DNA of 64,000 nt from Oscillospiraceae bacterium (lineage in GTDB: Bacteria; Bacillota; Clostridia; Oscillospirales; Oscillospiraceae), in contig JAFTFT010000005.1 in NCBI GenBank assembly GCA_017458335.1, positions 62,001 to 126,000 on the forward strand. The letters run 5' to 3'. Made by a program: the position numbers and the translations under genes. Positions 42,510 to 50,241 of the stretch are shown here, piece after piece. The notes beneath the pieces are model-generated. The model made no database searches. It was not told the DNA's origin and saw nothing but the letters and a program-made list of their open reading frames with translations. The stretch's first letter is position 1. Each line of letters opens with the position of its first letter.

Positions 42510-42694
42510 TGGTTGAACTGAAAATCTCCGGCTGCTGCAAAGACTGCCGCCATATCGACCTCGACATGAAAAAGGAAGTGTACTTCGCTGGAAAAGATTA
42601 CCAAAACGTTTATTCCCTTCGCTGCATCCATGAGCCGGTATGTGCCAAACTGGAAAAGGAGTTGTCAGATGGCAAAACCGATGAAAACATATAA
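42509..42694 (+). CDS. Small Cys-rich phage protein
   Basis: 61 residues: ISGCCKDCRHIDLDMKKEVY, then CIHEPVCAKL. Coupled to both neighbours. Confidence 0.5.
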   Translation: MVELKISGCCKDCRHIDLDMKKEVYFAGKDYQNVYSLRCIHEPVCAKLEKELSDGKTDENI

Positions 42695-42875
42695 CCCTCC
42701 GGAGCGCTTCTGCGCTCAGTGCGGCCATATGATCATCACACACGATCCAGGGGCGTACCAGTACAAGATCCGCCTTGCCGGGAAAGGTAAGACGCTCTGG
42801 TTCTGCAAACCGTCCTGCATGAGCAAGTACCGGGCGGCTTATCCTGTGAAAGAACGCAGGAGGATGCCGAAGTGA
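42669..42875 (+). CDS. Small zinc-finger phage protein
   Basis: 68 residues: RFCAQCGHMI and WFCKPSCMSKY form a treble-clef-like CxxC pair. AAAGGAG precedes ATG 42669. Confidence 0.55.
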   Translation: MAKPMKTYNPPERFCAQCGHMIITHDPGAYQYKIRLAGKGKTLWFCKPSCMSKYRAAYPVKERRRMPK

Positions 42876-43123
42876 AAAAACCGTTGGAGCACATGCTTCC
42901 GAAGACTGAACATGAGATCAGTGTCGAGGAGGTCAGAGCATTGGAGATTGGCAGCAGAGTCAACATCCACGGCAATGACCGGCACGGCGTACACCAGTGG
43001 CTCGAATGTACGGTTGCCGGATTGCCTGGTCATAAGTTTCTGACCTATCGCAGTGACGGTTTTCTGAAGAAATGCCCGATCAAAGAGTACCCGAACAAAT
43101 ACTACACGAAGGTGGTGGGCTGA
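42872..43123 (+). CDS. Hypothetical phage protein (83 residues)
   Basis: GTG start, four-base overlap upstream. IGSRVNIHGNDRHGVHQWLE suggests a small beta barrel. No family recognised. Confidence 0.5.
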   Translation: MKKPLEHMLPKTEHEISVEEVRALEIGSRVNIHGNDRHGVHQWLECTVAGLPGHKFLTYRSDGFLKKCPIKEYPNKYYTKVVG

Positions 43124-43290
43124 TGCTTAACAAAAGCTGTATGAACTGGATAGGAGACGATGACTGCAACAAGTGCGCTGCACGTGGGTTTATCTATTTG
43201 TGTCCGGACCCGTGCCCTGATTACATCGGGTTCTATCCGCATGACAAGCACGAAAAGGAGGCACCGAAAAATGCTCATAAAGCTGAATGA
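43123..43290 (+). CDS. Small Cys-rich phage protein
   Basis: 55 residues: NKSCMNWIGDDDCNKCAARG, then LCPDPCPDYIGFYPHD. TGATG overlap with the previous gene. Confidence 0.5.
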   Translation: MLNKSCMNWIGDDDCNKCAARGFIYLCPDPCPDYIGFYPHDKHEKEAPKNAHKAE

Positions 43291-43486
43291 AGCTTATTAC
43301 AGGAATGGCTGTTATCAGTCTTCGCCGTTAATCGTGAACACGGATGAGATCGAAGCAATCAATGAAGATCATTCCGGATATGAAGACTTCGTCTATGTCC
43401 ACATGAAAAGCGGAAAATGCTTCAGGCTGAAGGATAAATACAAAGATGTGCTGAAAATGCTGGAGCACAAGGAGGAGCAAACGTGA
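43271..43486 (+). CDS. Hypothetical phage protein (71 residues)
   Basis: MLIKLNEAYYRNGCYQSSPL and IVNTDEIEAINEDH: the layout of a short beta-sheet protein like the flagellar FlbD-type or DUF-type phage proteins. Overlaps both neighbours. Confidence 0.5.
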   Translation: MLIKLNEAYYRNGCYQSSPLIVNTDEIEAINEDHSGYEDFVYVHMKSGKCFRLKDKYKDVLKMLEHKEEQT

Positions 43487-43788
43487 TTTTAGATGATTAT
43501 GAGCCAAGACCTATCCGTCCGGTTCAGAGCCTGAGACACGGCACAACAGTAGCGGATTTCTTGAAAGAACACCGCCCGAACAATCCGGCAATTGTAATTG
43601 TCGGGATGACTACCGGAAAAGTCTTCTATGATGGGTTCAGAGACGATGTAGCTGGAGAAGTTTTGAACATGGCTGTCAGAATGGCACACCCGGATCAGAA
43701 AAAGTTCGCCTACTGCGGCAATTATGAAGGGGAAGACGGAGATGCCTGTGTTTACAAAATCGTAGTGAACGACAAGGAGGAAACTTAA
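43483..43788 (+). CDS. Hypothetical phage protein (101 residues)
   Basis: GTG start with GGAGG upstream. PAIVIVGMTTGKVFYDGFRD; no recognised family. Confidence 0.5.
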   Translation: MILDDYEPRPIRPVQSLRHGTTVADFLKEHRPNNPAIVIVGMTTGKVFYDGFRDDVAGEVLNMAVRMAHPDQKKFAYCGNYEGEDGDACVYKIVVNDKEET

Positions 43789-44271
43789 ATGGATTGGATA
43801 CCGATGAATCAGTTTAATGCACCTGCTGGCGTTCCGCTTATCGTTACGGTTGAGCGGAAGAGTGCAGGAGAGCCGAAGTGCGTGGTTCTTTCCCCGGTTT
43901 ATTACATGATGCATCCGCAGCACGGTGACTGGGGATTCTTCGAATGTGCCGATTTTGAACATCAGATTAGACCGGAGTATTTCAAAGTCATTGCCTGGAC
44001 ACGATTTCCAAAAGCTTATGTGCCAAGAACTGAGGACGGCCGGGACGAAGACTATACCGTCACTGAGGTATGCCCTAACTGTGAGAGCGAGATAGAGATG
44101 TCATGGAGCGTTGAAGCGAGAGGGTATAAAGCCTTCTGCCCGGTGTGCGGTCAGAGACTGATGCTCTGCGACGAATGCCAGCACCGTGAGCAGACCGGAG
44201 ATGCAATACCTCCATGCAGTTATGATTTGGAGACGGATTCATGTGAATTCAATCGGAAGGAGCAGAGGTGA
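43789..44271 (+). CDS. DUF551-like protein with C-terminal zinc ribbon
   Basis: 160 residues. The N-terminal part (WIPMNQFNAPAGVPLIVTVE, ending FKVIAWTRFP) follows the DUF551 pattern seen in many phages. The C-terminal half has VCPNCESEIEM, FCPVCGQRLMLCDEC: a double zinc ribbon. Confidence 0.6.
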   Translation: MDWIPMNQFNAPAGVPLIVTVERKSAGEPKCVVLSPVYYMMHPQHGDWGFFECADFEHQIRPEYFKVIAWTRFPKAYVPRTEDGRDEDYTVTEVCPNCESEIEMSWSVEARGYKAFCPVCGQRLMLCDECQHREQTGDAIPPCSYDLETDSCEFNRKEQR

Positions 44272-44471
44272 TGGATGTTCTAAAGCCTTGCCCGTTTTGC
44301 GGCAAGATGCCTATCATAAAGAGCGATAACAGATATCCGCGCCCAGAGTGTGAGCGCATTACAGCTTATGAGGTTGTTTGCCAGAATTATGATTGCATTA
44401 TCTACTATGCGGACAACAAATATTTCAGGACAGCAGAAGAGGCAAAGGCAGCGTGGAACAGGAGGGCTTAG
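44271..44471 (+). CDS. Lar-like zinc-ribbon protein
   Basis: 66 residues: LKPCPFCGKMPIIKS and the ending TAEEAKAAWNRR match the Lar family (named for restriction alleviation in Rac prophage), although function outside Rac is unproven. TGATG overlap with the previous gene. Confidence 0.62.
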   Translation: MDVLKPCPFCGKMPIIKSDNRYPRPECERITAYEVVCQNYDCIIYYADNKYFRTAEEAKAAWNRRA

Positions 44472-44473
44472 TG

Positions 44474-44746
44474 ATGAATAGACCAATAACCCTTTGTGAC
44501 CGATGCAAAGAATATGCACGTTGTTGTCTGAATTATGACGGTGATAATTGCCGGAGAATCAGAACTATTGAGCCAACAAAGGCCGACAGAATTCGGTCTA
44601 TGACGGATGAAGAGCTGGCAAAGTTCTTTGCTGATTATGTTTCTTGCCATGATTGCCCGATCCCATATTGCAAGGTGCGCTTTACAATGGAAAGGCTTGG
44701 ATGCCAAGCGAATTGGCTGGACTGGCTGAAGCAGGAGGCTGAGTGA
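44474..44746 (+). CDS. Cys-rich phage protein
   Basis: 90 residues: LCDRCKEYARCCLNYDGDNC, then IRSMTDEELAKFFADYVSCH. The Cys set, then TDEELA and CHDCP, is common in clostridial phage proteins of unknown role. Confidence 0.55.
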   Translation: MNRPITLCDRCKEYARCCLNYDGDNCRRIRTIEPTKADRIRSMTDEELAKFFADYVSCHDCPIPYCKVRFTMERLGCQANWLDWLKQEAE

Positions 44747-45012
44747 TGGGTATAATTCGGAAGTGCTGCCCCTTATGTGGCGGGAGGATAATTGTCTCTG
44801 ACCTTTACCAGATTTCATACAACTATGCTATGACGAAATCCGGCAAACTCAGTAAAAAATACTCTGTTTCTTCTCCCGGCTCGATGGAAGCAAGTATCGC
44901 AGCTTGCGAGAACGCTCCTGACAGATGCACGGCATCATGGGACACTGACAGTTTCATTATCGACGAAAAAGGCCGATTTATTGATCTTCTGTATAAAAAC
45001 GAGGAGGGCTGA
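44746..45012 (+). CDS. Small zinc-ribbon phage protein
   Basis: 88 residues: IIRKCCPLCGGRIIVSD near the N-terminus, with Cys at about 50 and 58. Coupled start. Confidence 0.5.
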   Translation: MGIIRKCCPLCGGRIIVSDLYQISYNYAMTKSGKLSKKYSVSSPGSMEASIAACENAPDRCTASWDTDSFIIDEKGRFIDLLYKNEEG

Positions 45013-45014
45013 GG

Positions 45015-45260
45015 ATGGAAAACCTGTACCGGAAACGAACCTGTTCCAGATGTGGAACATCGACCTTCGAGGCAGTCACCGGAATGAATGACGAAATTTC
45101 GGCTTATCGCCCCCTTGACGCATTTGAGTTTGAACCGTCAGGCTTTATGGATGTAGAGGTCCGTTGTGAAGGCAAGACAAGCGCCTCATTCACTCTCTGT
45201 CAGAGCTGCCAAGACAGGCTTGACCAGATGCTCGAGGAACTTAAGAGAGGATTCATATGA
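45015..45260 (+). CDS. Small zinc-ribbon phage protein
   Basis: 81 residues: RKRTCSRCGTSTFEAV and FTLCQSCQDRLDQML, a four-Cys zinc site split over the chain. Confidence 0.55.
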   Translation: MENLYRKRTCSRCGTSTFEAVTGMNDEISAYRPLDAFEFEPSGFMDVEVRCEGKTSASFTLCQSCQDRLDQMLEELKRGFI

Positions 45261-45448
45261 TGGAAGAACCCACGAAAGAGGAAATCTACCGTCTGGCCCT
45301 GCAGGTCGGCATCTGCCCACGGTGCATGAAGAGCCTGTCGGGCATCCGGACGGACGGAAAAAAGAAGTGGCGGTATTGCTTCTGCTGCTTCAGCAATTTT
45401 GACGTAGAGGAGGAGCCAGATGACCGAGAAGGACAAGGAATTGAATGA
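45257..45448 (+). CDS. Small zinc-ribbon phage protein
   Basis: 63 residues: GICPRCMKSLSGIR and YCFCCFSNFDVEEE. Overlaps its neighbours by 4 and 29 bases. Confidence 0.55.
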   Translation: MMEEPTKEEIYRLALQVGICPRCMKSLSGIRTDGKKKWRYCFCCFSNFDVEEEPDDREGQGIE

Positions 45449-45629
45449 GCTCCGGCATGAGAACCGACAGCTGAAAGCAAGAGTCGCACAGCTCGAAACT
45501 GAGATCACCAAATGGGAGCACTGCCACCGCCAGGACATGGCCGACAATCTCCGGCTGAGAAACCAGATCGCAATGCTCATGGGATGGGATCCGGTTCAGC
45601 CGGCACAGGAACAGGAGATGTTGAAATGA
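45420..45629 (+). CDS. Small coiled-coil phage protein
   Basis: 69 residues. ELRHENRQLKARVAQLETEI is a regular heptad coiled coil. The stop overlaps the dUTPase start (ATGA). Confidence 0.55.
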   Translation: MTEKDKELNELRHENRQLKARVAQLETEITKWEHCHRQDMADNLRLRNQIAMLMGWDPVQPAQEQEMLK

Positions 45630-46168
45630 TTATCAATGGAGGAGAGGTCTGGATGTGCGATCCACAGAAGAATACACAATGCAAAAAGACCGCATGCTAC
45701 CTGTATGGAGGGCCTTGCCGCATGACCATCAATGCGGAGTATATGCTAAAAACAAAGATCGTTCTGGATGAAGGGGCATACATGCCCGAACGCGCGCATC
45801 CAACAGATGCAGGCCTTGATATTAGAAGCCGCGATGAAGATTTCTGGCTTTGGCCTGGACACTCTCACGTGTTCGATACAGGCGTCCATATCCAGCTCCT
45901 GCCCGGAACCTGGGCGAAGGTGGAAAGCAAGTCGGGCCTGAATGTGAATGCCAGCATTGTTTCCTGTGGGGGAACGATAGATGAACCGTACCGCGGCTCC
46001 ATTGCTGTCAAGCTCTACAACTTTGGGAAGGAAGGCTATCATTTCCAGAAGGGCGACAAGATTGCTCAGTTGGTGATTCTTCCATATTTCGCACCGGAGC
46101 TTGAACTTGTTGATCAGCTGGATCCGTCAGATCGAGGAGATGCTGGTTTCGGGAGCACAGGGCGTTAG
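45626..46168 (+). CDS. dut: dUTPase with Cys-rich N-terminal extension
   Basis: 180 residues. Trimeric dUTPase motifs: HPTDAGLDIRSR (motif 1), ESKSGLNVNAS (2), GTIDEPYRGSIAVKLYN (3), KGDKIAQLVI (4) and RGDAGFGSTG (5, the mobile lid). It hydrolyses dUTP to keep uracil out of phage DNA. About 35 extra residues at the front contain four Cys (MCDPQKNTQCKKTACYLYGG, then PC). Phage dUTPases can also act as regulators. Confidence 0.88.
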   Translation: MIINGGEVWMCDPQKNTQCKKTACYLYGGPCRMTINAEYMLKTKIVLDEGAYMPERAHPTDAGLDIRSRDEDFWLWPGHSHVFDTGVHIQLLPGTWAKVESKSGLNVNASIVSCGGTIDEPYRGSIAVKLYNFGKEGYHFQKGDKIAQLVILPYFAPELELVDQLDPSDRGDAGFGSTGR

Positions 46169-46170
46169 TC

Positions 46171-46199
46171 TTGCCCGAATTACACTGATACGTTATAAT
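46171..46199 (+). promoter_or_regulatory. Promoter before the late regulator
   Basis: TTGCCC (46171-46176), 17 bases, TATAAT (46194-46199), 27 bases before the gene. Confidence 0.65.
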
Positions 46200-46225
46200 G
46201 CGATTGAAGGGAGGATAGACACACG

Positions 46226-46630
46226 ATGACGCTTGAAGAGCTGAACGGGCATCTGGACATGGTTACCCAACTTGCCTTTGCGAAGGAAGCCCTACAGGCT
46301 GCACAAGCTCAAATCCTTGGTGCAACGCAATATGACGGAATGCCCCATGCGCATGATCCTTCACGCCGACCGGAAAATCTGTCTATCGTCCTTCAGTCCA
46401 GAGAAGATGATGTGAAGCGCCTTGAGGCGATTGTCGAACGATCGGAAGTAGGAGTCCGGGAATACATCAAATCTATCGAGGATATCAGAACAAGGGCTAT
46501 CTTCGAGTACAGGTTCCTCTGTGGGATGAAATGGGAAGACGTGGCAAGGTTCATCGGCGGACGGAATACAGAAATAACCGTAAAGCAGACCTGCTATCGG
46601 TATCTCAACATAACCAACGACACAGAATAG
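46226..46630 (+). CDS. Phage late transcription regulator, sigma-region-4/ArpU-like
   Basis: 134 residues. The helical C-terminus RAIFEYRFLCGMKWEDVARF, then IGGRNTEITVKQTCYRYL, looks like a sigma-70 region 4 type helix-turn-helix as in DUF1492/ArpU late activators. It is the last early gene, has its own promoter, and lies next to the converging late operon. Confidence 0.68.
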   Translation: MTLEELNGHLDMVTQLAFAKEALQAAQAQILGATQYDGMPHAHDPSRRPENLSIVLQSREDDVKRLEAIVERSEVGVREYIKSIEDIRTRAIFEYRFLCGMKWEDVARFIGGRNTEITVKQTCYRYLNITNDTE

Positions 46631-46754
46631 CCATTTTGGGCCGTTGCAACGCCACAGAAACGGCCTAAAGCCTCAGACCTATGTTTCTATATCTCTGAGA
46701 CGAAAGTAGCGTTTCCGGCCCGTTTCCGTGGGCGATACGGTAAAAACAAAAAAG

Positions 46755-46796
46755 AGCCCCTACCTTTTTGCCAACGGCGGCAATTTGGTAGGGGCT
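46755..46796. terminator. Bidirectional terminator between early and late operons
   Basis: AGCCCCTACC (46755-46764) pairs with GGTAGGGGCT (46787-46796), with an inner TTGCC/GGCAA stem. A-rich and T-rich flanks serve both directions. Confidence 0.88.
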
Positions 46797-46820
46797 TTTG
46801 TTTCCGGATTGTCCGGATGA

Positions 46821-47219
46821 TTATTCAGTTGGCGCCGGCTCGACAGGGATCATTTCCCCATCTTCACCGTGAACATGCTGTGCTTCAAAAGCTTCGTGAA
46901 TCAGAAACAGGGCCTGAGCGGAAGCGTGGTCACACTCGATGACTGCGGCTTCAATGAGGGCATTGACCTCTTCTGTAATATGAATGCCGCGTGCTTCCAG
47001 CAGGTGCCGGACGAACTCCTTTTTCATGTCTTTGGAAATTTGCCCGGACGCTGCCATTTTCTCAGCGGCTTCGACGTACTTCTTCACGATGCCGTCAAGG
47101 CGCTGCTCTTTCAGCCAGGGAATGCCGTTGCTGACAATCCACGGAAGAACAATAGAACTGAAAATCAGGCCAAGGGCCGTGAAGATCAGTTTGATTACCT
47201 GCTCCAAAAGAATCTGCAT
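46821..47219 (-). CDS. LLH-family phage holin
   Basis: 132 residues. One N-terminal transmembrane helix (VIKLIFTALGLIFSSIVLPW), then an amphipathic cytoplasmic tail with VKKYVEAAEKMAASGQISKD. This is the LLH holin pattern. It permeabilises the membrane to time lysis with the endolysin encoded upstream in the same operon. Confidence 0.85.
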   Translation of the reverse strand: MQILLEQVIKLIFTALGLIFSSIVLPWIVSNGIPWLKEQRLDGIVKKYVEAAEKMAASGQISKDMKKEFVRHLLEARGIHITEEVNALIEAAVIECDHASAQALFLIHEAFEAQHVHGEDGEMIPVEPAPTE

Positions 47220-47264
47220 GGTGATACTCCTTTCTGAGTTCGGACTTCTGTAACCCGCCGTCCG

Positions 47265-47438
47265 TCAGCCGGGGATGTCGATGATCTTGACGATGTCTTT
47301 CGGGTCCACAGTCAGATCGCCGACCGCAATACTCTCAAGGATCTCAAAAGCTGCCTGAAAGATCGTGGTCGACTGGACGTTGAGACGGTGTTCGGTGCCG
47401 TCTTTCGTCACAAATGCAAACTGGATGTTTTCGCCCAT
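47265..47438 (-). CDS. Small phage protein between endolysin and holin (57 residues)
   Basis: Encodes MGENIQFAFVTKDGTEHRLN and ends VDPKDIVKIIDIPG. GGAG lies seven bases before the ATG at 47438. A short beta-rich protein with no recognised family. Confidence 0.6.
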   Translation of the reverse strand: MGENIQFAFVTKDGTEHRLNVQSTTIFQAAFEILESIAVGDLTVDPKDIVKIIDIPG

Positions 47439-47453
47439 GGTTTTTCTCCTTTC

Positions 47454-48290
47454 TCAGGTTTTGGTAATTTTCAGCAATGCCGCCCAGGTGAGTGGGCCGA
47501 CAATACCGTCCGGTTTCAGACCCTTTGCAGTCTGGTATGCCTTGACCCGCTCCGTCAGGAACGAGCCGAAGTTCGAGTCGATGTAGTTCACGCCGCACTC
47601 CTGCGCCTTGAGCAGGGCGCACAGCACTTCCACGTCCGGTCCCTTCATGCCCTCGCAGATGACCCTCGGTGGCCAGTATTCATGCGTCGGCATGATAGGC
47701 GGGGTCGTGGCCACGGGCGTGACGGTGGACGACGCAGACCCGCTCTCCTGGGCGGGGACGTACTCCACCAGCGCCGCCGGATCTACCACGAAGCCGGAGA
47801 ACTCCCGCAGCAGGCTCTCCGCCGCGTCTCTCCGATCCTTGTAGTTGTTCACTGCCGGCCGCTCGTAGCTCTCGCAGATGGCGTCGCAGCAGGCCGTCAG
47901 GTTGCTGGATTCCTTCAGCATCCGGAAAAGTCCAGCGTATTCCCCTTCTGTCCTGAGCTCCGTCAGCGCGAAGTGTGTCTGCATGATCTCACTGTCCAGA
48001 GCCGTGCCGTAGCGCTTCCAGAACGTCCATAGCTTATCCTTCCGATAGGGCAGCGTCCACTGGGCCAGTCCAAATCCGACTGCCCGGCAGAACTCTTCCT
48101 TGCTCATGGCACCGCTGGTTGCTCTGGCCACATAGTTCTTTGAGGTCGTCCGGAACGGGTCGAAGTCGTTCTGCAGCCGCCAGGGTTCAAGGCCGGACTC
48201 GCAGGCCCAGTTTCCCATCATGCCGATGGCGCCGGCCTCAGTCAGACCTGCGTTTCGGAGGATAGTGTAAATGGTCTGATTTCTTGTCAT
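47454..48290 (-). CDS. Phage endolysin with tail-tip-lysozyme and peptidoglycan-binding domains
   Basis: 278 residues. Residues 1-160 match phage tail-tip lysozyme (AGAIGMMGNWACESGLEPWR with catalytic Glu, VGFGLAQWTLPYRKD). A Ser/Thr/Pro linker is followed by a PG_binding_1 domain at about 210-278 (GPDVEVLCALLKAQE, GSFLTERVKAYQTAKGLKPD). It degrades host peptidoglycan at lysis. No signal peptide, so release depends on the holin. Confidence 0.87.
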   Translation of the reverse strand: MTRNQTIYTILRNAGLTEAGAIGMMGNWACESGLEPWRLQNDFDPFRTTSKNYVARATSGAMSKEEFCRAVGFGLAQWTLPYRKDKLWTFWKRYGTALDSEIMQTHFALTELRTEGEYAGLFRMLKESSNLTACCDAICESYERPAVNNYKDRRDAAESLLREFSGFVVDPAALVEYVPAQESGSASSTVTPVATTPPIMPTHEYWPPRVICEGMKGPDVEVLCALLKAQECGVNYIDSNFGSFLTERVKAYQTAKGLKPDGIVGPLTWAALLKITKT

Positions 48291-48442
48291 TCCTCATACC
48301 TCCAGTCTTCCGGATCTCCCCTCTGCCTGGCCTGCTCACGGAGATGTTCCATCTTTTCGTCTTCTTCCGCTCCGGCAACAATACATGCAAACATCATCAT
48401 TGCCAGAAGCAGCAGCAAAAGAACTGTGATCACAACTACCAT
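48287..48442 (-). CDS. Small membrane protein in the lysis cassette (51 residues)
   Basis: MVVVITVLLLLLLAMMMFAC, then a charged tail ending WRYEE. GGAGGATATC precedes the ATG at 48442, and its TGA overlaps the endolysin start (ATGA). One transmembrane helix with a cytoplasmic tail suggests a holin-like or anti-holin partner, by context only. Confidence 0.6.
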   Translation of the reverse strand: MVVVITVLLLLLLAMMMFACIVAGAEEDEKMEHLREQARQRGDPEDWRYEE

Positions 48443-48452
48443 GATATCCTCC

Positions 48453-48767
48453 TTATGTGATTACATCCCAGGTCCTGACTTCCTTCTCAATATCGTCCAC
48501 AAAACTATTTCCATTCAGGCGCTTGTACGCCTTGTATTCGAGCAGGAAGTTCTCCTTCTCATACTGACGGATCGTGTCTTCCTCCCGATGCTTGTAGTAG
48601 GTGTGCAGCATGTCAGACCGAAGTTGGCAGCGCTGTGCCTCTCTCATATCCTTCATGCCAAACAGCCATTCTCGGACGGGCTTCACGACAATAGCCATGA
48701 AAGCTATGATTCCTGTGATGTTACCAAAAATTCTTGCGATCTCTGCGATCACTTCAAGCCATTCCAT
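48453..48767 (-). CDS. Small phage membrane protein with coiled tail
   Basis: 104 residues. Hydrophobic helix at about 12-32 (IFGNITGIIAFMAIVVKPV), then a charged helical tail (TYYKHREEDTIRQYEKEN). ATG 48767 follows GGAGGTAACTGCC. First gene after the DGR terminator; possibly holin-related. Confidence 0.6.
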   Translation of the reverse strand: MEWLEVIAEIARIFGNITGIIAFMAIVVKPVREWLFGMKDMREAQRCQLRSDMLHTYYKHREEDTIRQYEKENFLLEYKAYKRLNGNSFVDDIEKEVRTWDVIT

Positions 48768-48781
48768 GGCAGTTACCTCCA

Positions 48782-48813
48782 TAAAAAATGATCCGCTCAA
48801 AAAAGCGGATCAT
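48782..48813 (-). terminator. Terminator overlapping the end of the DGR reverse transcriptase gene
   Basis: ATGATCCGCT (48788-48797) pairs with AGCGGATCAT (48804-48813). On the minus strand the hairpin spans the RT stop codon and is followed by six T. It closes the avd-TR-RT unit. Confidence 0.78.
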
Positions 48814-49927
48814 CGTCAATTTGTTCATCGTCCACGCCGAAATGATGTCGGACGAGGACGAAGTCTTCTATCGTTTTGTTCCTTAGATCGTCACAGTCAC
48901 AATGCTTCATAAGTCCGAGATAGGACTGTATCACACTCAGACAGTATTCCATTGGCAGCTCCCCGGTACTGTAGTGCTCCATTACATACCGAAGATGCCT
49001 TTTCATGTTGAGAGATGTGGATTTCCGGAGAGAAGAACGCCCTGGCCACACCATCCGCCCTATGAATTCTACGCCGGTACCGACCGGAACGACAGCGGTT
49101 TTATCATTCAGCTGCAAGCCGAAATTCTCCTGGAGATGATCGTCTATCTCCGCTATTGCCTCCCAGCACTCTGTTTTGGATGGCATGAGAATCATCATAT
49201 CGTCCATGTACCGGATGTAATACGGAACTCGCATCACGCGCTTGATGTAGTGATCGACTGGTGATAGCACAACATTGGCTGTTGTCTGCGAGATCAGGGA
49301 TCCGACCTGCATTCCCAGTCCGCATATTCGCTCACAGGTTGTAACGTCTGTGACCGCCAGAGGCAGACCGAAGGGCCGACCGTCGCACCGAATTGCCGTG
49401 TCCAGAAACCAGCGCATACGCTCGTCATCCAAGGGACGCATCAGTTCCCGCATCTGTACTTCAACCGGAATTCGGAAGAAGAACTTTGCGATATCCAGCT
49501 TTCCGATGTACCAGGTAGTCGCTTTGCCGGAGACATACTGCATCCAGCTCGTCAGAGTATCAATCGCCGCAAGCTGTCCACGGTTTGGGATGCTGCCGTA
49601 GGAATGCTCATAGAATGATCGGGAATAGATGGGCCAGAGTTGATGATAGGCAGCGCAGTTCACAACCCGGTCAAAGAACGGGAGTGCGTGGATCAGACGC
49701 AGCTTCGGAAAGTATTCATAGAACGGTCGTGGTTGCCCAGTCTCATACGTTCCCCATTGCAGATGATTTACGGCATTGATGATATTCTCTTCAAGGTTGG
49801 CAGAATAGGCCAGCACTTCCGGGCGATAACGCTTATTGCGTCTCGCCAGCAGATAACCGTCATACATGTTCTCGAAGGTTGCGAACTTCTCGAATACATG
49901 AGAGTGCTTTTCCATATTCTGCTCCAT
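48797..49927 (-). CDS. Reverse transcriptase of a diversity-generating retroelement
   Basis: 376 residues. RT motifs: IGKLDIAKFFFRIPV (motif A), GLGMQVGSLISQTTANVVLS with the DGR-specific SQ box, YYIRYMDDMMILMPSK (catalytic YMDD) and FIGRMV. There is no maturase or endonuclease domain, and the size fits DGR enzymes. Together with Avd it copies the template-repeat RNA into cDNA, misreading adenines, and the cDNA replaces VR in the target gene. ATG 49915 (GGAG six bases upstream) may be used instead of 49927. Confidence 0.95.
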   Translation of the reverse strand: MEQNMEKHSHVFEKFATFENMYDGYLLARRNKRYRPEVLAYSANLEENIINAVNHLQWGTYETGQPRPFYEYFPKLRLIHALPFFDRVVNCAAYHQLWPIYSRSFYEHSYGSIPNRGQLAAIDTLTSWMQYVSGKATTWYIGKLDIAKFFFRIPVEVQMRELMRPLDDERMRWFLDTAIRCDGRPFGLPLAVTDVTTCERICGLGMQVGSLISQTTANVVLSPVDHYIKRVMRVPYYIRYMDDMMILMPSKTECWEAIAEIDDHLQENFGLQLNDKTAVVPVGTGVEFIGRMVWPGRSSLRKSTSLNMKRHLRYVMEHYSTGELPMEYCLSVIQSYLGLMKHCDCDDLRNKTIEDFVLVRHHFGVDDEQIDDDPLF

Positions 49928-50221
49928 CCTCTATCTGTGCATAACGAACGCCGTGCCGGTTTGGACCCAGCCGGAACGTTGGCTTACTAAAGCGCCGAAG
50001 CGCACCAGCGAATATTTTTAGGCCACAGGATAACCAAGGGGACGATTCCCTTATGCCCTGTACTGTCTGCAAGCCCGTGAGCTTGCAGTATGAGACTACT
50101 TGGGCATGAGCGGAGCGGAAGCCAATGTTGCCGTTCGAGTTCGACCGAGCGTTGTTGCCGTTGGAGTTGAAGACGCCAGCGTTCGTGCCGTTGTTCCAAT
50201 TGCCACCGCAGTTGAAGCTCC
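49928..50221 (-). ncRNA. DGR template RNA (TR plus spacer up to RT)
   Basis: Contains TR (50221-50109) and a 181-base non-coding spacer reaching the RT start. The spacer has a CTGCAAGC/GCTTGCAG stem (50067-50088 on the plus strand) and a second small hairpin next to it. In the Bordetella phage BPP-1 element the RNA spans TR and the spacer up to RT. The exact ends here are not determined. Confidence 0.75.
50109..50221 (-). repeat. DGR template repeat (TR), 113 bp
   Basis: Lies 712 bases from VR with no gaps in the alignment. 99 of 113 positions are identical. All 14 differences fall on adenines of the sense (minus) strand, out of 27 adenines. Most are in AAC codons, the design that lets single A changes reach many amino acids while avoiding stops. 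Confidence 0.97.
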
Positions 50222-50241
50222 CAAACAATATGAACCATTCC

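Noticed and set aside
49860-50228. Minus-strand frame covering TR that reads MFGSFNCGGNWNNGTNAGVF
   Set aside because: It is the template repeat read as protein and overlaps the RT start. Its likeness to the target protein comes from TR/VR homology, not from a separate gene.
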